A stretch of DNA of 64,000 nt, from positions 124,001-188,000 of the forward strand of contig NZ_JAAKGO010000007.1 in NCBI RefSeq assembly GCF_011043525.1, read 5' to 3'. The notes under the pieces were generated by a model, which did not search any database, was not told where the DNA came from, and was given only the letters and a program-made list of their open reading frames with translations. Position numbers and translations under genes: made by a program. This document shows, one piece after another, positions 30,930-39,215 of this stretch (position 1 is its first letter; each line of letters opens with the position of its first letter). Source of the DNA: Sphingobacterium sp. SGG-5. Lineage in GTDB: Bacteria > Bacteroidota > Bacteroidia > Sphingobacteriales > Sphingobacteriaceae.

Positions 30930-32630
30930 TTAAAACGGATCTTGCACTTCAAAAGAAATTTCCTGTTTGGTACGGGGGTGAACAAACTTAATATAGCCCG
31001 CATGCAAACACAGCCGTTCGCCACGCCGGCCGTAAAGATCGTCCCCCACAATGGGGGTGTTTAGCCCACTCTGATGAGCGGAATGCACACGAAGCTGATG
31101 CGTACGACCAGTTAATGGATAATAATGAACCCGCGTATATCGATCTTCCACACCCACGACCTGATAGCGGGTTTGAGCCGGCTTGCCGTAAATCTCACAC
31201 ACCACTTGTCGCGGCCTATCTTCCAGATCTACCCGAAGCGGGAGGTCTACAAGGCCTTCCGGTGACGAAACAATGCCATCTAAAAGCGCGGTATATCTTT
31301 TTTCAACCGTATGCCGGATAAATTGATCCTGCACAAACTGATGCGCGTTTTTATTTTTCGCCAGCACGATAATACCCGACGTCGACATATCGAGCCGATG
31401 GATAATAAGCGGCCCAGTGATCGTGGGATAACGAGATAAGATCCGCGTCTGCACACTGTCCTGTATGTGAATACCAGGAACCGAAAGGAACTCCGTCGGT
31501 TTGTTCACCACGATAATATCTTCATCTTCAAACAGGATCTCCAGTTCGCGCTGATCTGCCGGGTTGTGGAGCATAGGGTTGTCGTCGACCATCAGGCCGT
31601 GCAGCATATGTCCCAATATCGGTTCACATTTACCCCGACAGGAAGGGTAGTAATAACGATGCTTACGCACCTCTGAAGCCGGAGAAGCTCCCCACCAAAA
31701 CTCCGCCATACATATCGGTGTCAATTGATGTTGGTAAGCGTATTGCAGCAGTTTGGGTGCTGCACATTCACCAGCCCCTGCCGGCGGCATTAGCTGTGTA
31801 ACTTCCTCAAAGATGGCCCGTATGGATTTATCTTCGCCCTTCGCATTTAGAAATCGGTATTGATCAAAGAGCTGCAGCTGTAAGTTGGCCGATTTATTCC
31901 GCCGCAATTCCTTTTTTTCGTCGATGGCGGTAAGAAGGTTATGCAGCAACTCCTCTATATGCTGGATCTGCTGTCGACAAGCTTGCTTTTCGACAGCATA
32001 CTCATGTTGATCGCGGTAACTTTGTTTGATAAGATCTTGCTCCAGTATCGTATAAGATGCATCGGAAAGTTCAGTGCGCTGTCCGGTGCGTATGGCTTTT
32101 CTTTGGGCTTTATTGGCTTTGTGTAAAGCACGCATCGCTGACAATCGTGCCGTACATGCGGACTTTGTCTGCTCCAGTTGGGTCCGTAATACGTCCAACT
32201 GCATGTCCTGTTCCAAATGTTCAATCTCCCGATTCAACTGGTTGATTTCTTTCTCTTCCCGCAGGAAAAAACTATTTTCTTCCAACATATCAAATATGGG
32301 AGGTACAAAATAGCGGTGTCGGTTGCTTCCCGCCAGTTTACCCGAACAAGCAGCTAAATACCCCAGCTGGCCCTGTTGGTTTTCGACGACCAATACGCCG
32401 AACATTTTGCCAATAGGCGCTGTATCCAAGTTGTCTGTCAACCCGAAAGGATGCTCAAAATCCGTCTGCTCCATAAGATAATGTTGGAGTTCCTCTGCCG
32501 CCACGATACTCAAGGGATGAGGCTCATAACAAAAAGGAAAAGTAAACCTCTCCGGCTTAGCCAGCATGGAAATATCCTGTTTGAAAGTATGAAAGAAAGT
32601 CAGCGGTTTTTCCATCAAAGGCATGTACAT
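30930..32630 (-). CDS. RluA-family pseudouridine synthase with long N-terminal extension
   Basis: A 566-residue protein. The catalytic domain is at the C-terminus (about 365-566): 'EDIIVVNKPTEFLSVPG', 'PLIIHRLDMSTSGIIVLAKN' with the catalytic Asp in H-R-L-D, 'KRYTALLDG', 'LTGRTHQLRVH'. The N-terminal 360 residues are unusual: an alpha/beta start ('FTFPFCYEPHPLSIVAAEELQHYL'), a long coiled coil at about 130-270, then 'MPPAGAGECAAPKLLQYAYQH' and a Cys-containing 'YYYPSCRGKCEPILGHML'. The family makes pseudouridine in rRNA or tRNA; the extension may recognise the RNA. ATG 32630 or the Met five codons later could be the start. It diverges from the aldo/keto reductase gene. Confidence 0.88.
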   Translation of the reverse strand: MYMPLMEKPLTFFHTFKQDISMLAKPERFTFPFCYEPHPLSIVAAEELQHYLMEQTDFEHPFGLTDNLDTAPIGKMFGVLVVENQQGQLGYLAACSGKLAGSNRHRYFVPPIFDMLEENSFFLREEKEINQLNREIEHLEQDMQLDVLRTQLEQTKSACTARLSAMRALHKANKAQRKAIRTGQRTELSDASYTILEQDLIKQSYRDQHEYAVEKQACRQQIQHIEELLHNLLTAIDEKKELRRNKSANLQLQLFDQYRFLNAKGEDKSIRAIFEEVTQLMPPAGAGECAAPKLLQYAYQHQLTPICMAEFWWGASPASEVRKHRYYYPSCRGKCEPILGHMLHGLMVDDNPMLHNPADQRELEILFEDEDIIVVNKPTEFLSVPGIHIQDSVQTRILSRYPTITGPLIIHRLDMSTSGIIVLAKNKNAHQFVQDQFIRHTVEKRYTALLDGIVSSPEGLVDLPLRVDLEDRPRQVVCEIYGKPAQTRYQVVGVEDRYTRVHYYPLTGRTHQLRVHSAHQSGLNTPIVGDDLYGRRGERLCLHAGYIKFVHPRTKQEISFEVQDPF

Positions 32631-32689
32631 TATCCCACAAAATTAAGAATTTTTCGTATATTGTATTTCTTATAAAACATCTTCATGCT

Positions 32690-33652
32690 ATGGCACTCAA
32701 CAAACGAAAAATAGGACTTTCTACCTTGGAAATAACTCCTCTGATATTTGGAGGGAATGTATTTGCATGGACCTTGAACGAGGCGGAGTCATTCGCTATA
32801 TTGGACAGCTTTGTCGACGCTGGCTTTGATGCCATCGATACAGCAAACAACTATCCGCATTGGGTAGAGGGTAGAAAAGGAGGCGAGTCGGAAAGCATCA
32901 TTGGTAATTGGATCAAAGCGCGTGGCAATCGTGACAAGATCGTCATCATGACGAAGGTGGGCGGACGATTTAGCTACGCAGAAAAACATAATATCCAACG
33001 GAGCCATATCATGGAGCAGGTGGAACATTCTTTGCGTCGGCTACAGACAGACTATATCGATCTCTATCAGACCCATTATGATAAAGAAGAGACCGCCGTG
33101 GAGGAAATACTACGGGCTTATGAGGAGTTGATCAAACAAGGGAAAGTACGCTATATCGGGGCTTCCAACTTGACGCCGGAACGATTGGTCGAAAGTCTGG
33201 ATGTCTCTGCAGAGAAAAATTTACCGGCCTATATCTCGCTGCAACCGGAATACAACTTATACGATCGGGCAAAATATGAAAGTCTATATAAAAATGTGGT
33301 TTCCGAAAAACAATTAGGCGTCATTCCTTATTATTCTTTAGCGAGCGGTTTCCTAAGCGGTAAATATAGATCCGCAGAAGACTTTTCAAAATTTGCGCGT
33401 GGTGAAGGAATTTTCAAAAAATATTGGAATGAGCGCGGGCAGCGTATTGTAAAAGCGTTGGAGAAGGTATCTGCAGCTCATCAAACAACTCCGTCGGGCA
33501 TTGCGTTGGCATGGTTGTTGGCACAAGATACCATAACTGCTCCTATTGCAAGCGCAACGAAAGATAAACATATACAGTCGTTCGTGGACGCTGTAACGCT
33601 ACAGTTGGATGATGAAACCCTCGCCACATTGAATGAAGCAAGTGCATATTAA
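32690..33652 (+). CDS. Aldo/keto reductase
   Basis: A 320-residue TIM-barrel oxidoreductase using NADPH to reduce aldehydes or ketones. The catalytic tetrad can be traced: Asp and Tyr in 'DAIDTANNYPHW', Lys in 'VIMTKVGG' and His in 'YQTHYDKEE'. 'GKVRYIGASNLTPERL' and 'ISLQPEYNLYDR' are standard for the group, and the cofactor loop is 'APIASATKDKHIQ'. No signal peptide. Substrate cannot be assigned. It lies 20 bp upstream of dps, and both may belong to a stress-response unit. Confidence 0.92.
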   Translation: MALNKRKIGLSTLEITPLIFGGNVFAWTLNEAESFAILDSFVDAGFDAIDTANNYPHWVEGRKGGESESIIGNWIKARGNRDKIVIMTKVGGRFSYAEKHNIQRSHIMEQVEHSLRRLQTDYIDLYQTHYDKEETAVEEILRAYEELIKQGKVRYIGASNLTPERLVESLDVSAEKNLPAYISLQPEYNLYDRAKYESLYKNVVSEKQLGVIPYYSLASGFLSGKYRSAEDFSKFARGEGIFKKYWNERGQRIVKALEKVSAAHQTTPSGIALAWLLAQDTITAPIASATKDKHIQSFVDAVTLQLDDETLATLNEASAY

Positions 33653-33672
33653 CAATTTAAATAGATATCGTT

Positions 33673-34143
33673 ATGAAAACAAACATTGGAATTAAGGAAA
33701 AGGATATGACAGCGGTAGCTGCTATTTTAAACAAACTGCTGGCTGACGAAAGTGTATTGTACCAAAAGGTGAGAAATGCACACTGGAATGTCGAAGGACC
33801 TGGTTTCCATGAACTTCATCTTTTTTTTGAAACGATTTACAACGAACTGGCATTGGTCGTTGATGAGGTTGCCGAACGGGTACGGACTGTCGGACATTAT
33901 GCAACAGGTACAATGAAAGAATATTTACAGCTGACCCAGCTCACCGAAGCGAAAGATGGGAAGAATGACGGCAATACATATATCAAGGATCTGCTGAATG
34001 ATTTCGAAAGCTTGATTATTTCTATCCGGAGTGACATCGACAAAGTAGCCGAACACGGGGATGCGGGTACGGAAGATTTCTTAGGAAGTATGATTGAAAA
34101 GCACGAGAAAACAGCGTGGATGCTGCGATCGCACTTGAGGTAG
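33673..34143 (+). CDS. dps: Dps-family ferroxidase / DNA-protection protein
   Basis: A 156-residue ferritin-like protein. 'VRNAHWNVEGPGFHELHLFFETIYNELALVVDEVAERVRTVG' (quoted as key residues H, H, D, E) contains the inter-subunit ferroxidase ligands of Dps. It would form a 12-mer that oxidises iron with peroxide and can shield DNA. 'HEKTAWMLRSHLR' forms the last helix. It is followed by a GC-rich hairpin terminator. The upstream aldo/keto reductase, 20 bp away, may be cotranscribed. Confidence 0.93.
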   Translation: MKTNIGIKEKDMTAVAAILNKLLADESVLYQKVRNAHWNVEGPGFHELHLFFETIYNELALVVDEVAERVRTVGHYATGTMKEYLQLTQLTEAKDGKNDGNTYIKDLLNDFESLIISIRSDIDKVAEHGDAGTEDFLGSMIEKHEKTAWMLRSHLR

Positions 34144-34169
34144 CATTCATTTTATCATGAAATATATTG

Positions 34170-34198
34170 GCGCCGGCATTATCTATCCGGCGCTTTTT
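34170..34198 (+). terminator. Rho-independent terminator after dps
   Basis: GCGCCGG and CCGGCGC pair around a 10-bp loop and are followed by TTTTT, 26 bp after the dps stop. Confidence 0.85.
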
Positions 34199-34271
34199 AA
34201 TAATAGATATTCTACCAAAATTCTTTAAGTTTGCAGAAGTATTAAAAAGACTACTAACTTAGTTTATTCAT

Positions 34272-35468
34272 ATGATTATACAACCGCGCGTAAGAGGTTT
34301 TATCTGCTTAACATCGCATCCTCAGGGCACAGCTCAACATGTCAAAAACCAAATTGAATATGTAAAATCGAAGGGAACTATCGAGAACGGCCCAAAGAAA
34401 GTATTAGTCGTCGGTGCCTCTACCGGCTTTGGATTGGCGTCACGCATCACTGCAGCTTTCGGGTCGGATGCCGCTACTATAGGTGTATTTTTTGAAAAAC
34501 CGGCTGCCGAAGGCAAACCGGGGACTGCCGGCTGGTACAACAGCGCCGCTTTTGAGAACGAAGCCCATGCCGCTGGCCTATATGCCAAAAGTATCAATGG
34601 CGATGCCTTTTCGGACGACGTGAAACAGCAAACTATTGACTTAATAAAACGTGACTTAGGCCAGGTAGACCTAGTGGTATATTCATTGGCTTCTCCCAGA
34701 CGTACGCATCCGAAAACCGGTGTAGCACATTCATCGGTGCTAAAACCTATAGGTCAGTCTTTCACCGATAAAACAGTAGACTTCCATACCGGTGTAGTAT
34801 CCGATATTTCCATTCAGCCCATCGAAAGTGAAGAGGATATTGTCAATACAGTGGCCGTCATGGGTGGCGAGGACTGGAAATTTTGGATAGAAGATCTAAA
34901 AGCTGCAGGTGTGCTGGCCGACGGTGTGAAGACGGTAGCCTATTCCTACATCGGACCGGAACTCACCTACCCGATTTACCGCAATGGGACCATCGGGCGG
35001 GCAAAGGATGATCTGGAAGCCACCGTGCCTCTCCTCAATAAATTGTTAGGCGATATTCATGGTACTTCTTATGTTTCGGTGAATAAAGCTTTGGTTACGC
35101 AGTCCAGCTCGGCGATCCCTGTCGTACCGTTGTATATCTCCTTGCTATATAAAGTCATGAAGGAAAAAGGCATTCACGAAGGTACGATCGAACAAATGCA
35201 ACGACTTTTTGCAGAGAGGCTCTATGCAGATCATACACCGCTTGACGAGAAAGGGCGTATCCGTGTAGACGATTGGGAAATGCGTCCCGATGTGCAGGAA
35301 GAAGTTGCTCAGCTCTGGCAACAAGCGACTACGGAAAACCTCGACGATATTTCGGATATCCAAGGTTACCGTGATGATTTTTTCAATCTCTTCGGTTTCA
35401 ATTTTCCGGAAATAGATTACGATGCGGACACCAACGAATTGGTCAACGTACCGAGTATAGCAGGCTGA
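34272..35468 (+). CDS. fabV: Enoyl-ACP reductase, FabV type
   Basis: A 398-residue FabV/TER-type enoyl reductase that carries out the last step of fatty-acid elongation. It starts 'MIIQPRVRGFICLTSHPQG', the family's first strand, with the Rossmann loop 'VLVVGASTGFGLASRI', 'FEKPAAEGKPGTAGWYN', 'DLVVYSLASPRRTHP' and the extended catalytic Y-x8-K in 'YPIYRNGTIGRAK'. The C-terminal NAD-clasp region ends 'YRDDFFNLFGF'. FabV enzymes are typically insensitive to triclosan, unlike FabI. It is monocistronic: its own promoter region lies after the dps terminator and a perfect terminator follows. Confidence 0.95.
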   Translation: MIIQPRVRGFICLTSHPQGTAQHVKNQIEYVKSKGTIENGPKKVLVVGASTGFGLASRITAAFGSDAATIGVFFEKPAAEGKPGTAGWYNSAAFENEAHAAGLYAKSINGDAFSDDVKQQTIDLIKRDLGQVDLVVYSLASPRRTHPKTGVAHSSVLKPIGQSFTDKTVDFHTGVVSDISIQPIESEEDIVNTVAVMGGEDWKFWIEDLKAAGVLADGVKTVAYSYIGPELTYPIYRNGTIGRAKDDLEATVPLLNKLLGDIHGTSYVSVNKALVTQSSSAIPVVPLYISLLYKVMKEKGIHEGTIEQMQRLFAERLYADHTPLDEKGRIRVDDWEMRPDVQEEVAQLWQQATTENLDDISDIQGYRDDFFNLFGFNFPEIDYDADTNELVNVPSIAG

Positions 35469-35488
35469 TAGCTTTGAGATAAGTCAAT

Positions 35489-35525
35489 AAAAAAGGGCTT
35501 TACATGTGATGTAAAGCCCTTTTTT
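35489..35525. terminator. Bidirectional terminator after fabV
   Basis: AAAAAAGGGCTTTACAT and ATGTAAAGCCCTTTTTT form a perfect 17-bp stem with a 3-bp loop. It stops fabV from the left and the copper operon from the right. Confidence 0.92.
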
Positions 35526-35564
35526 ATTAAAAGTATTTATGCGCAAAAGCCGTTATGGTGTAGC

Positions 35565-35786
35565 CTATTGGGCCAATGGCTCTGCCGTAAAACCTTTGCT
35601 CTCAATGAGTGCGACAACTTGGTCGGTTGTAATACCTTCGGATGTTACCGTAAGGATCTTGTCCGGATTGTCAATATCGACGTTCCATTTGCGGATACCA
35701 TCCACATGGTCCAATACGGCAGCTACTTTCGATACACATCCGCCACAATTAAGATTTGTTTTAAACTGAAATTCTTTATTTTCCAT
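35565..35786 (-). CDS. Heavy-metal-associated (HMA) copper chaperone
   Basis: A 73-residue single HMA domain: 'FQFKTNLNCGGCVSKVAAVLDHVDGIRKWNVDIDNPDKILTV' with the metal-binding C-x2-C at residues 14-17. It is a ferredoxin-like CopZ/Atx1-type chaperone expected to carry Cu(I) to or from the CopA ATPase. It lies 33 bp downstream of copA on the same strand, so the two are cotranscribed, and it ends at the shared terminator. Confidence 0.9.
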   Translation of the reverse strand: MENKEFQFKTNLNCGGCVSKVAAVLDHVDGIRKWNVDIDNPDKILTVTSEGITTDQVVALIESKGFTAEPLAQ

Positions 35787-35819
35787 AATCCTTTATTTTA
35801 AATACTATTTGTTTGTCAT

Positions 35820-38051
35820 TTACTTTTTCCACTTTAAGCGTAAGCTATTGCTGACCACACTGACACTGCTCAGAGCCATGGCAGCTCCCGCAATCATAGG
35901 GTTCAACAGAAATCCGCTGATCGGATAGAGAATACCTGCTGCAATCGGAATGCCAATCACATTATAGATAAATGCCCAGAACAGGTTTTGCTTCACAGTG
36001 GCTACAGTTTGTTTCGATAGGCGGATCGCTCGAGGTATTTTGTTGAGGTCGGATGAAATGATGGTCATCTTGGCCACATCTATTGCAATATCGCTCCCTT
36101 TCCCCATTGCGATACTCACATCGGCCGTCGCCAATGCGGTACTGTCATTGATGCCATCGCCCACCATAGCCACAATTTTTCCTTGTCGCTGGAGTTCCCG
36201 AACAAAATCAGCTTTGTGCTGTGGCAGTACTTCGGCTTTATAATGCTGGATACCGGTTTGCTCCGCAATGGCTTTGGCCGTCGCTTCATTATCGCCCGTC
36301 AGCATGTACAAATCGATACCCATATCCTGTAATGCTTTTATAGCCTGAACTGAAGTTGCCTTAATCATATCCGATATCGCCAGCACGGCAAGTGCCTGAC
36401 TACTATTGGCGAACCAAATTACGGTCTTTGCAGCATCACCCCAGACTTCAGCCTGCTGCGCCAACTTCCCATCCATCGTGATGTTGTTTTCTGTCAGCAA
36501 CCTCTTGTTTCCGACATAGTAGGTTTCATTTTCGTAGTTTGCCTTTGCTCCTTTGCCGGTGAGGCTATCAAACAGCGATAGCGATACGGGGGATACATCA
36601 CCCAGATAGTTGACTACAGCTTCTGCCAGAGGATGCTCGGATTGTTTTTCCAGGCTCTGTAAAATATCTTTAGTCGTATCATCGCCGTTTAACCATAGGA
36701 TATCGGTAACCTGCGGTCTTCCCTCTGTAATGGTACCTGTCTTGTCCAAAATGATGGCATCGACTTTCTTTGCCAGTTCCAGACTCTCCGCATCTTTAAT
36801 GAGTATCCCCTGCTCTGCTCCCTTACCCACACCGACCATAATTGCTGTCGGTGTAGCTAATCCCAATGCACAAGGACAAGCGATGACCAATACCGTAACC
36901 GCAGCCAACAACCCTTGGACTACGCCGCTGTCGCCTCCGAATAGGGTCCACAATGCAAACGTAAATATAGCAATACCGATAACCACAGGCACAAAGATGC
37001 CCGCAATCTTATCGACAAGTTTTTGCACCGGCGCTTTACTCCCTTGCGCATCTTGTACCGTCTTGATGATCTGTGCGAGCATGGTGTCCTTTCCGACCTT
37101 CACCGCTTTAAACTGAAAGCTGCCCTTCTGGTTGATCGTTCCTGCAAAGACCTTCTCATGTTCCTTTTTGAGGACCGGGACGGGTTCGCCGCTCAACATG
37201 CTTTCATCCACATACGAGTTGCCGGAAACCACCATGCCGTCCACGGCAATTTTCTCGCCGGGCTTCACCAAGATAACATCACCAGCATGTACATCTTCGA
37301 TAGCGATTTGTTTTTCAGCTCCATTTGATGCGATGACGGTTACCGTTTTGGGCTGTAATCCAATTAGCTTTTTAATCGCAGCTGAAGTGTTTCCCTTGGC
37401 CCGTTCTTCCAACAATCGTCCTAAAAGGATGAAGGCGATAATGACGGCTGCTGCCTCAAAATACACATGCGCTTCTAATCCTCTCCGGAGCCAAAAATCT
37501 GGAAAAAACATATTGAATACGCTGAAGAGATAGGCTATACCTGTACTCAAGGCCACCAAGGTATCCATGTTAGCCGAACGATGCCTAGCTTGCTTCCAAG
37601 CATTGCTAAAAAAATCCCTACCCAACCAGAGTACAACAGGTGTAGAAAAAATCCACATAATTTCGTTGCCATAGGGCATGTCCATAAAAAACATACCAAT
37701 AATGACAACGGGCAATGCCAAAATAATCGCCGCCACCGTTCTGGTCTTTAGCTTTTTGAACTTTTCTTGGTGGATGTTTTCCAACGTCTCCTGTTGCGTA
37801 GACTCATCTTCGAGCAATAGATCATACCCTACGGATTGCACGGCTTTCTGCAATTTTGCCGCATCTGTCCTATCCGGCAGGAATTCTACTATCAGGTTTC
37901 CTGTAGCGAAGTTGACCGAAGCATCTACGACGCCCGGTTCATGTTTGACAATACTCTCGGCGCTGCTCGCACAGGAAGCACAGCTCATACCCAATACGGG
38001 AAAGGTGTTCTTCACTGTGTCACTTTTATGTTTTATATCATCTGTTGCCAT
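35820..38051 (-). CDS. copA: Cu(+)-exporting P1B-type ATPase
   Basis: A 743-residue heavy-metal ATPase. One N-terminal HMA domain ('LGMSCASCASSAESIV', C-x2-C) precedes eight membrane segments. The transport site is 'VIACPCALGLATP' (CPC), the phosphorylation site 'ILDKTGTITEG', the actuator 'SMLSGEPVPV', the nucleotide domain has 'SEHPLAEAVV' (the conserved His-Pro), and the hinge is 'MVGDGINDSTALATADV'. It expels copper (or silver) from the cytoplasm. It forms an operon with the downstream HMA chaperone and is preceded 82 bp upstream by the CxxC AraC-type regulator on the same strand. Confidence 0.95.
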   Translation of the reverse strand: MATDDIKHKSDTVKNTFPVLGMSCASCASSAESIVKHEPGVVDASVNFATGNLIVEFLPDRTDAAKLQKAVQSVGYDLLLEDESTQQETLENIHQEKFKKLKTRTVAAIILALPVVIIGMFFMDMPYGNEIMWIFSTPVVLWLGRDFFSNAWKQARHRSANMDTLVALSTGIAYLFSVFNMFFPDFWLRRGLEAHVYFEAAAVIIAFILLGRLLEERAKGNTSAAIKKLIGLQPKTVTVIASNGAEKQIAIEDVHAGDVILVKPGEKIAVDGMVVSGNSYVDESMLSGEPVPVLKKEHEKVFAGTINQKGSFQFKAVKVGKDTMLAQIIKTVQDAQGSKAPVQKLVDKIAGIFVPVVIGIAIFTFALWTLFGGDSGVVQGLLAAVTVLVIACPCALGLATPTAIMVGVGKGAEQGILIKDAESLELAKKVDAIILDKTGTITEGRPQVTDILWLNGDDTTKDILQSLEKQSEHPLAEAVVNYLGDVSPVSLSLFDSLTGKGAKANYENETYYVGNKRLLTENNITMDGKLAQQAEVWGDAAKTVIWFANSSQALAVLAISDMIKATSVQAIKALQDMGIDLYMLTGDNEATAKAIAEQTGIQHYKAEVLPQHKADFVRELQRQGKIVAMVGDGINDSTALATADVSIAMGKGSDIAIDVAKMTIISSDLNKIPRAIRLSKQTVATVKQNLFWAFIYNVIGIPIAAGILYPISGFLLNPMIAGAAMALSSVSVVSNSLRLKWKK

Positions 38052-38133
38052 AATTATACCCTTTGTTTATTACACAAAGTTGGCCATAATAATCCGGAGC
38101 TTGTTATGTAATTTTGGAATTGATTTGTAAGAT

Positions 38134-38697
38134 TTACACCTTATCCAGCGGTTTTCGCTTATCTTCCTTTATCTGTTTGAAATGACTTGGCGTCAGTCCA
38201 GTCACTTTCTTAAACTGATTACTTAGATAAGCCACACTCGAATAGTTAAGCCGCCAAGCAATTTCACTTAAGGACAGCTCGTCATATACTAACAGCTCTT
38301 TTACTTTCTCCACCTTCTGTGCGATGAAGTATTTCTCGATAGTCGTCCCTTCTACCTCTGAAAAGAGATTGGAAAGGTAATTGTAATCGTGATGGAGCTG
38401 ATCGCTCAATATATCCGACAGATTTGACTTGACCCCATTGTCCTGGTAATGTACCAGATCAATAATAATATTCTTTATCTTTTCGATCAGTTGGCTTTTT
38501 TTATCGTCGATAACCTCAAACCCTAAAGGAATCAGGGCTTCCTCCAGCCTATCCTTTTCCTGTATCGTCAGGTCCTTTGTCAATGTCACTTCGCCCAACT
38601 TTATATTTTTGACGTCTATACCCAGCTTATCCAGTTCATTCTGGACAACCAAAATACAACGGTTACAGACCATATTTTTCACAAATAGTGTGCTCAT
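38134..38697 (-). CDS. AraC-family regulator with N-terminal HMA-like CxxC domain
   Basis: A 187-residue protein. Residues 1-70 resemble a heavy-metal-associated domain: 'STLFVKNMVCNRCILVVQNELDKLGI' has Cys10 and Cys13 in the place of the HMA metal loop, then 'KLGEVTLTKDLT' and 'LEEALIPLGFEVID'. Residues 85-185 are a standard AraC double HTH ('KVEKVKELLVYDELSLSEIAWRLNYSSVAYLSNQFKKVTGLTPSHFKQ', shown as landmark segments). It lies directly upstream of copA. Direct sensing of copper by the CxxC domain and activation of copA is the obvious inference. Such proteins are common in Bacteroidota next to metal pumps. Confidence 0.85.
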   Translation of the reverse strand: MSTLFVKNMVCNRCILVVQNELDKLGIDVKNIKLGEVTLTKDLTIQEKDRLEEALIPLGFEVIDDKKSQLIEKIKNIIIDLVHYQDNGVKSNLSDILSDQLHHDYNYLSNLFSEVEGTTIEKYFIAQKVEKVKELLVYDELSLSEIAWRLNYSSVAYLSNQFKKVTGLTPSHFKQIKEDKRKPLDKV

Positions 38698-38765
38698 GAT
38701 TGTGCGGTGTTTACTATAAACTATAAATATAACAAAACAATCAGATATTGATCTCTAATCTTCGT

Positions 38766-39104
38766 TTATAAAGCAAAAGCCACCTTTCTTATTGAAAAAC
38801 AGCCCCGATGCAGTGGGACTCTAACCAACTGAGCTACTGTATCTATATTATCAACATCGCTGATAATGGTTTCAAGAAACTTACGCCTTTTCATACGCTT
38901 AACTGCACGTTCCACCCGCATAGCAAAACCCCGATCATTGCCTAATACTATTGCTTTCTTCAACTCCCAGGGACGATGTTTAGATGTATACGTAGAACGC
39001 AAAGAAGTATTATGTTGTTCCAATCGTGATAAAACATCCGAGGTATAACCAACATAATATCGGTCTGACGACTGAGAATATAATATGTAAAGATGATAGT
39101 CCAT
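38766..39104 (-). CDS. GIY-YIG nuclease with a tRNA-derived C-terminal tail
   Basis: A 112-residue URI-type GIY-YIG endonuclease. The motif is 'LYILYSQSSDRYYVGYTS' (YIL...YVG), with catalytic Arg27 in 'SRLEQHN' and Glu65 in 'MRVERAVKRMKRRKFLE'; all are intact. The normal family ends near residue 80-87. From residue 88 the coding strand is a 5' tRNA half (D-arm with AGCTCAGTTGGTTAGAG) and a hairpin, giving the tail 'DTVAQLVRVPLHRG' and further unrelated residues. The ATG is 2 bp after the U-run of the tRNA-Asn terminator, so expression depends on read-through or a promoter not visible. Target unknown; tRNA genes are the natural suspicion. Confidence 0.82.
   Translation of the reverse strand: MDYHLYILYSQSSDRYYVGYTSDVLSRLEQHNTSLRSTYTSKHRPWELKKAIVLGNDRGFAMRVERAVKRMKRRKFLETIISDVDNIDTVAQLVRVPLHRGCFSIRKVAFAL
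38801..38843 (-). other. 5' tRNA-half fragment plus hairpin inside the nuclease gene end
   Basis: On the minus strand GATACAGTAGCTCAGTTGG-TTAGAG is the acceptor-D-arm half of a tRNA. It breaks exactly after GGTTAGAG and continues as AGTCCC-ACTGCATC-GGGGCT, a 6-bp stem with one G-T pair. The break position and the following TCCC are the same as in the defective tRNA-Asn copies at 39216-39549. Confidence 0.7.
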
Positions 39105-39106
39105 AA

Positions 39107-39138
39107 CAAAAAAAGGTCGCAGAATATTTCTACGACCT
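39107..39138 (-). terminator. Terminator of tRNA-Asn
   Basis: AGGTCGCAGAA and TTCTACGACCT form an 11-bp stem with one A-C mismatch and a 3-bp loop, followed on the minus strand by seven T. It begins at the base after the encoded CCA of tRNA-Asn. Confidence 0.85.
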
Positions 39139-39141
39139 TGG

Positions 39142-39215
39142 CTCCTGAAGCTGGGCTCGAACCAGCGACCCTCTGATTAACAGTCAGATGCTCTAACCAA
39201 CTGAGCTATTCAGGA
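39142..39215 (-). tRNA. tRNA-Asn (anticodon GTT)
   Basis: A complete cloverleaf: acceptor TCCTGAA/TTCAGGA, D-arm 'TAGCTCAGTTGGTTAGAGCA', anticodon loop CTGTTAA with anticodon GTT, and T-arm 'GCTGGTTCGAGCCCAGC', with discriminator G. CCA is encoded at 39139-39141. It is 74 bases without CCA. It is the downstream, intact member of an array: three defective copies precede it on the same strand, probably in one precursor transcript. Confidence 0.95.

Noticed and set aside
36610-37116. 168-residue plus-strand frame inside copA
   Set aside because: Ser/Thr/Pro-rich antisense translation of conserved ATPase motifs.
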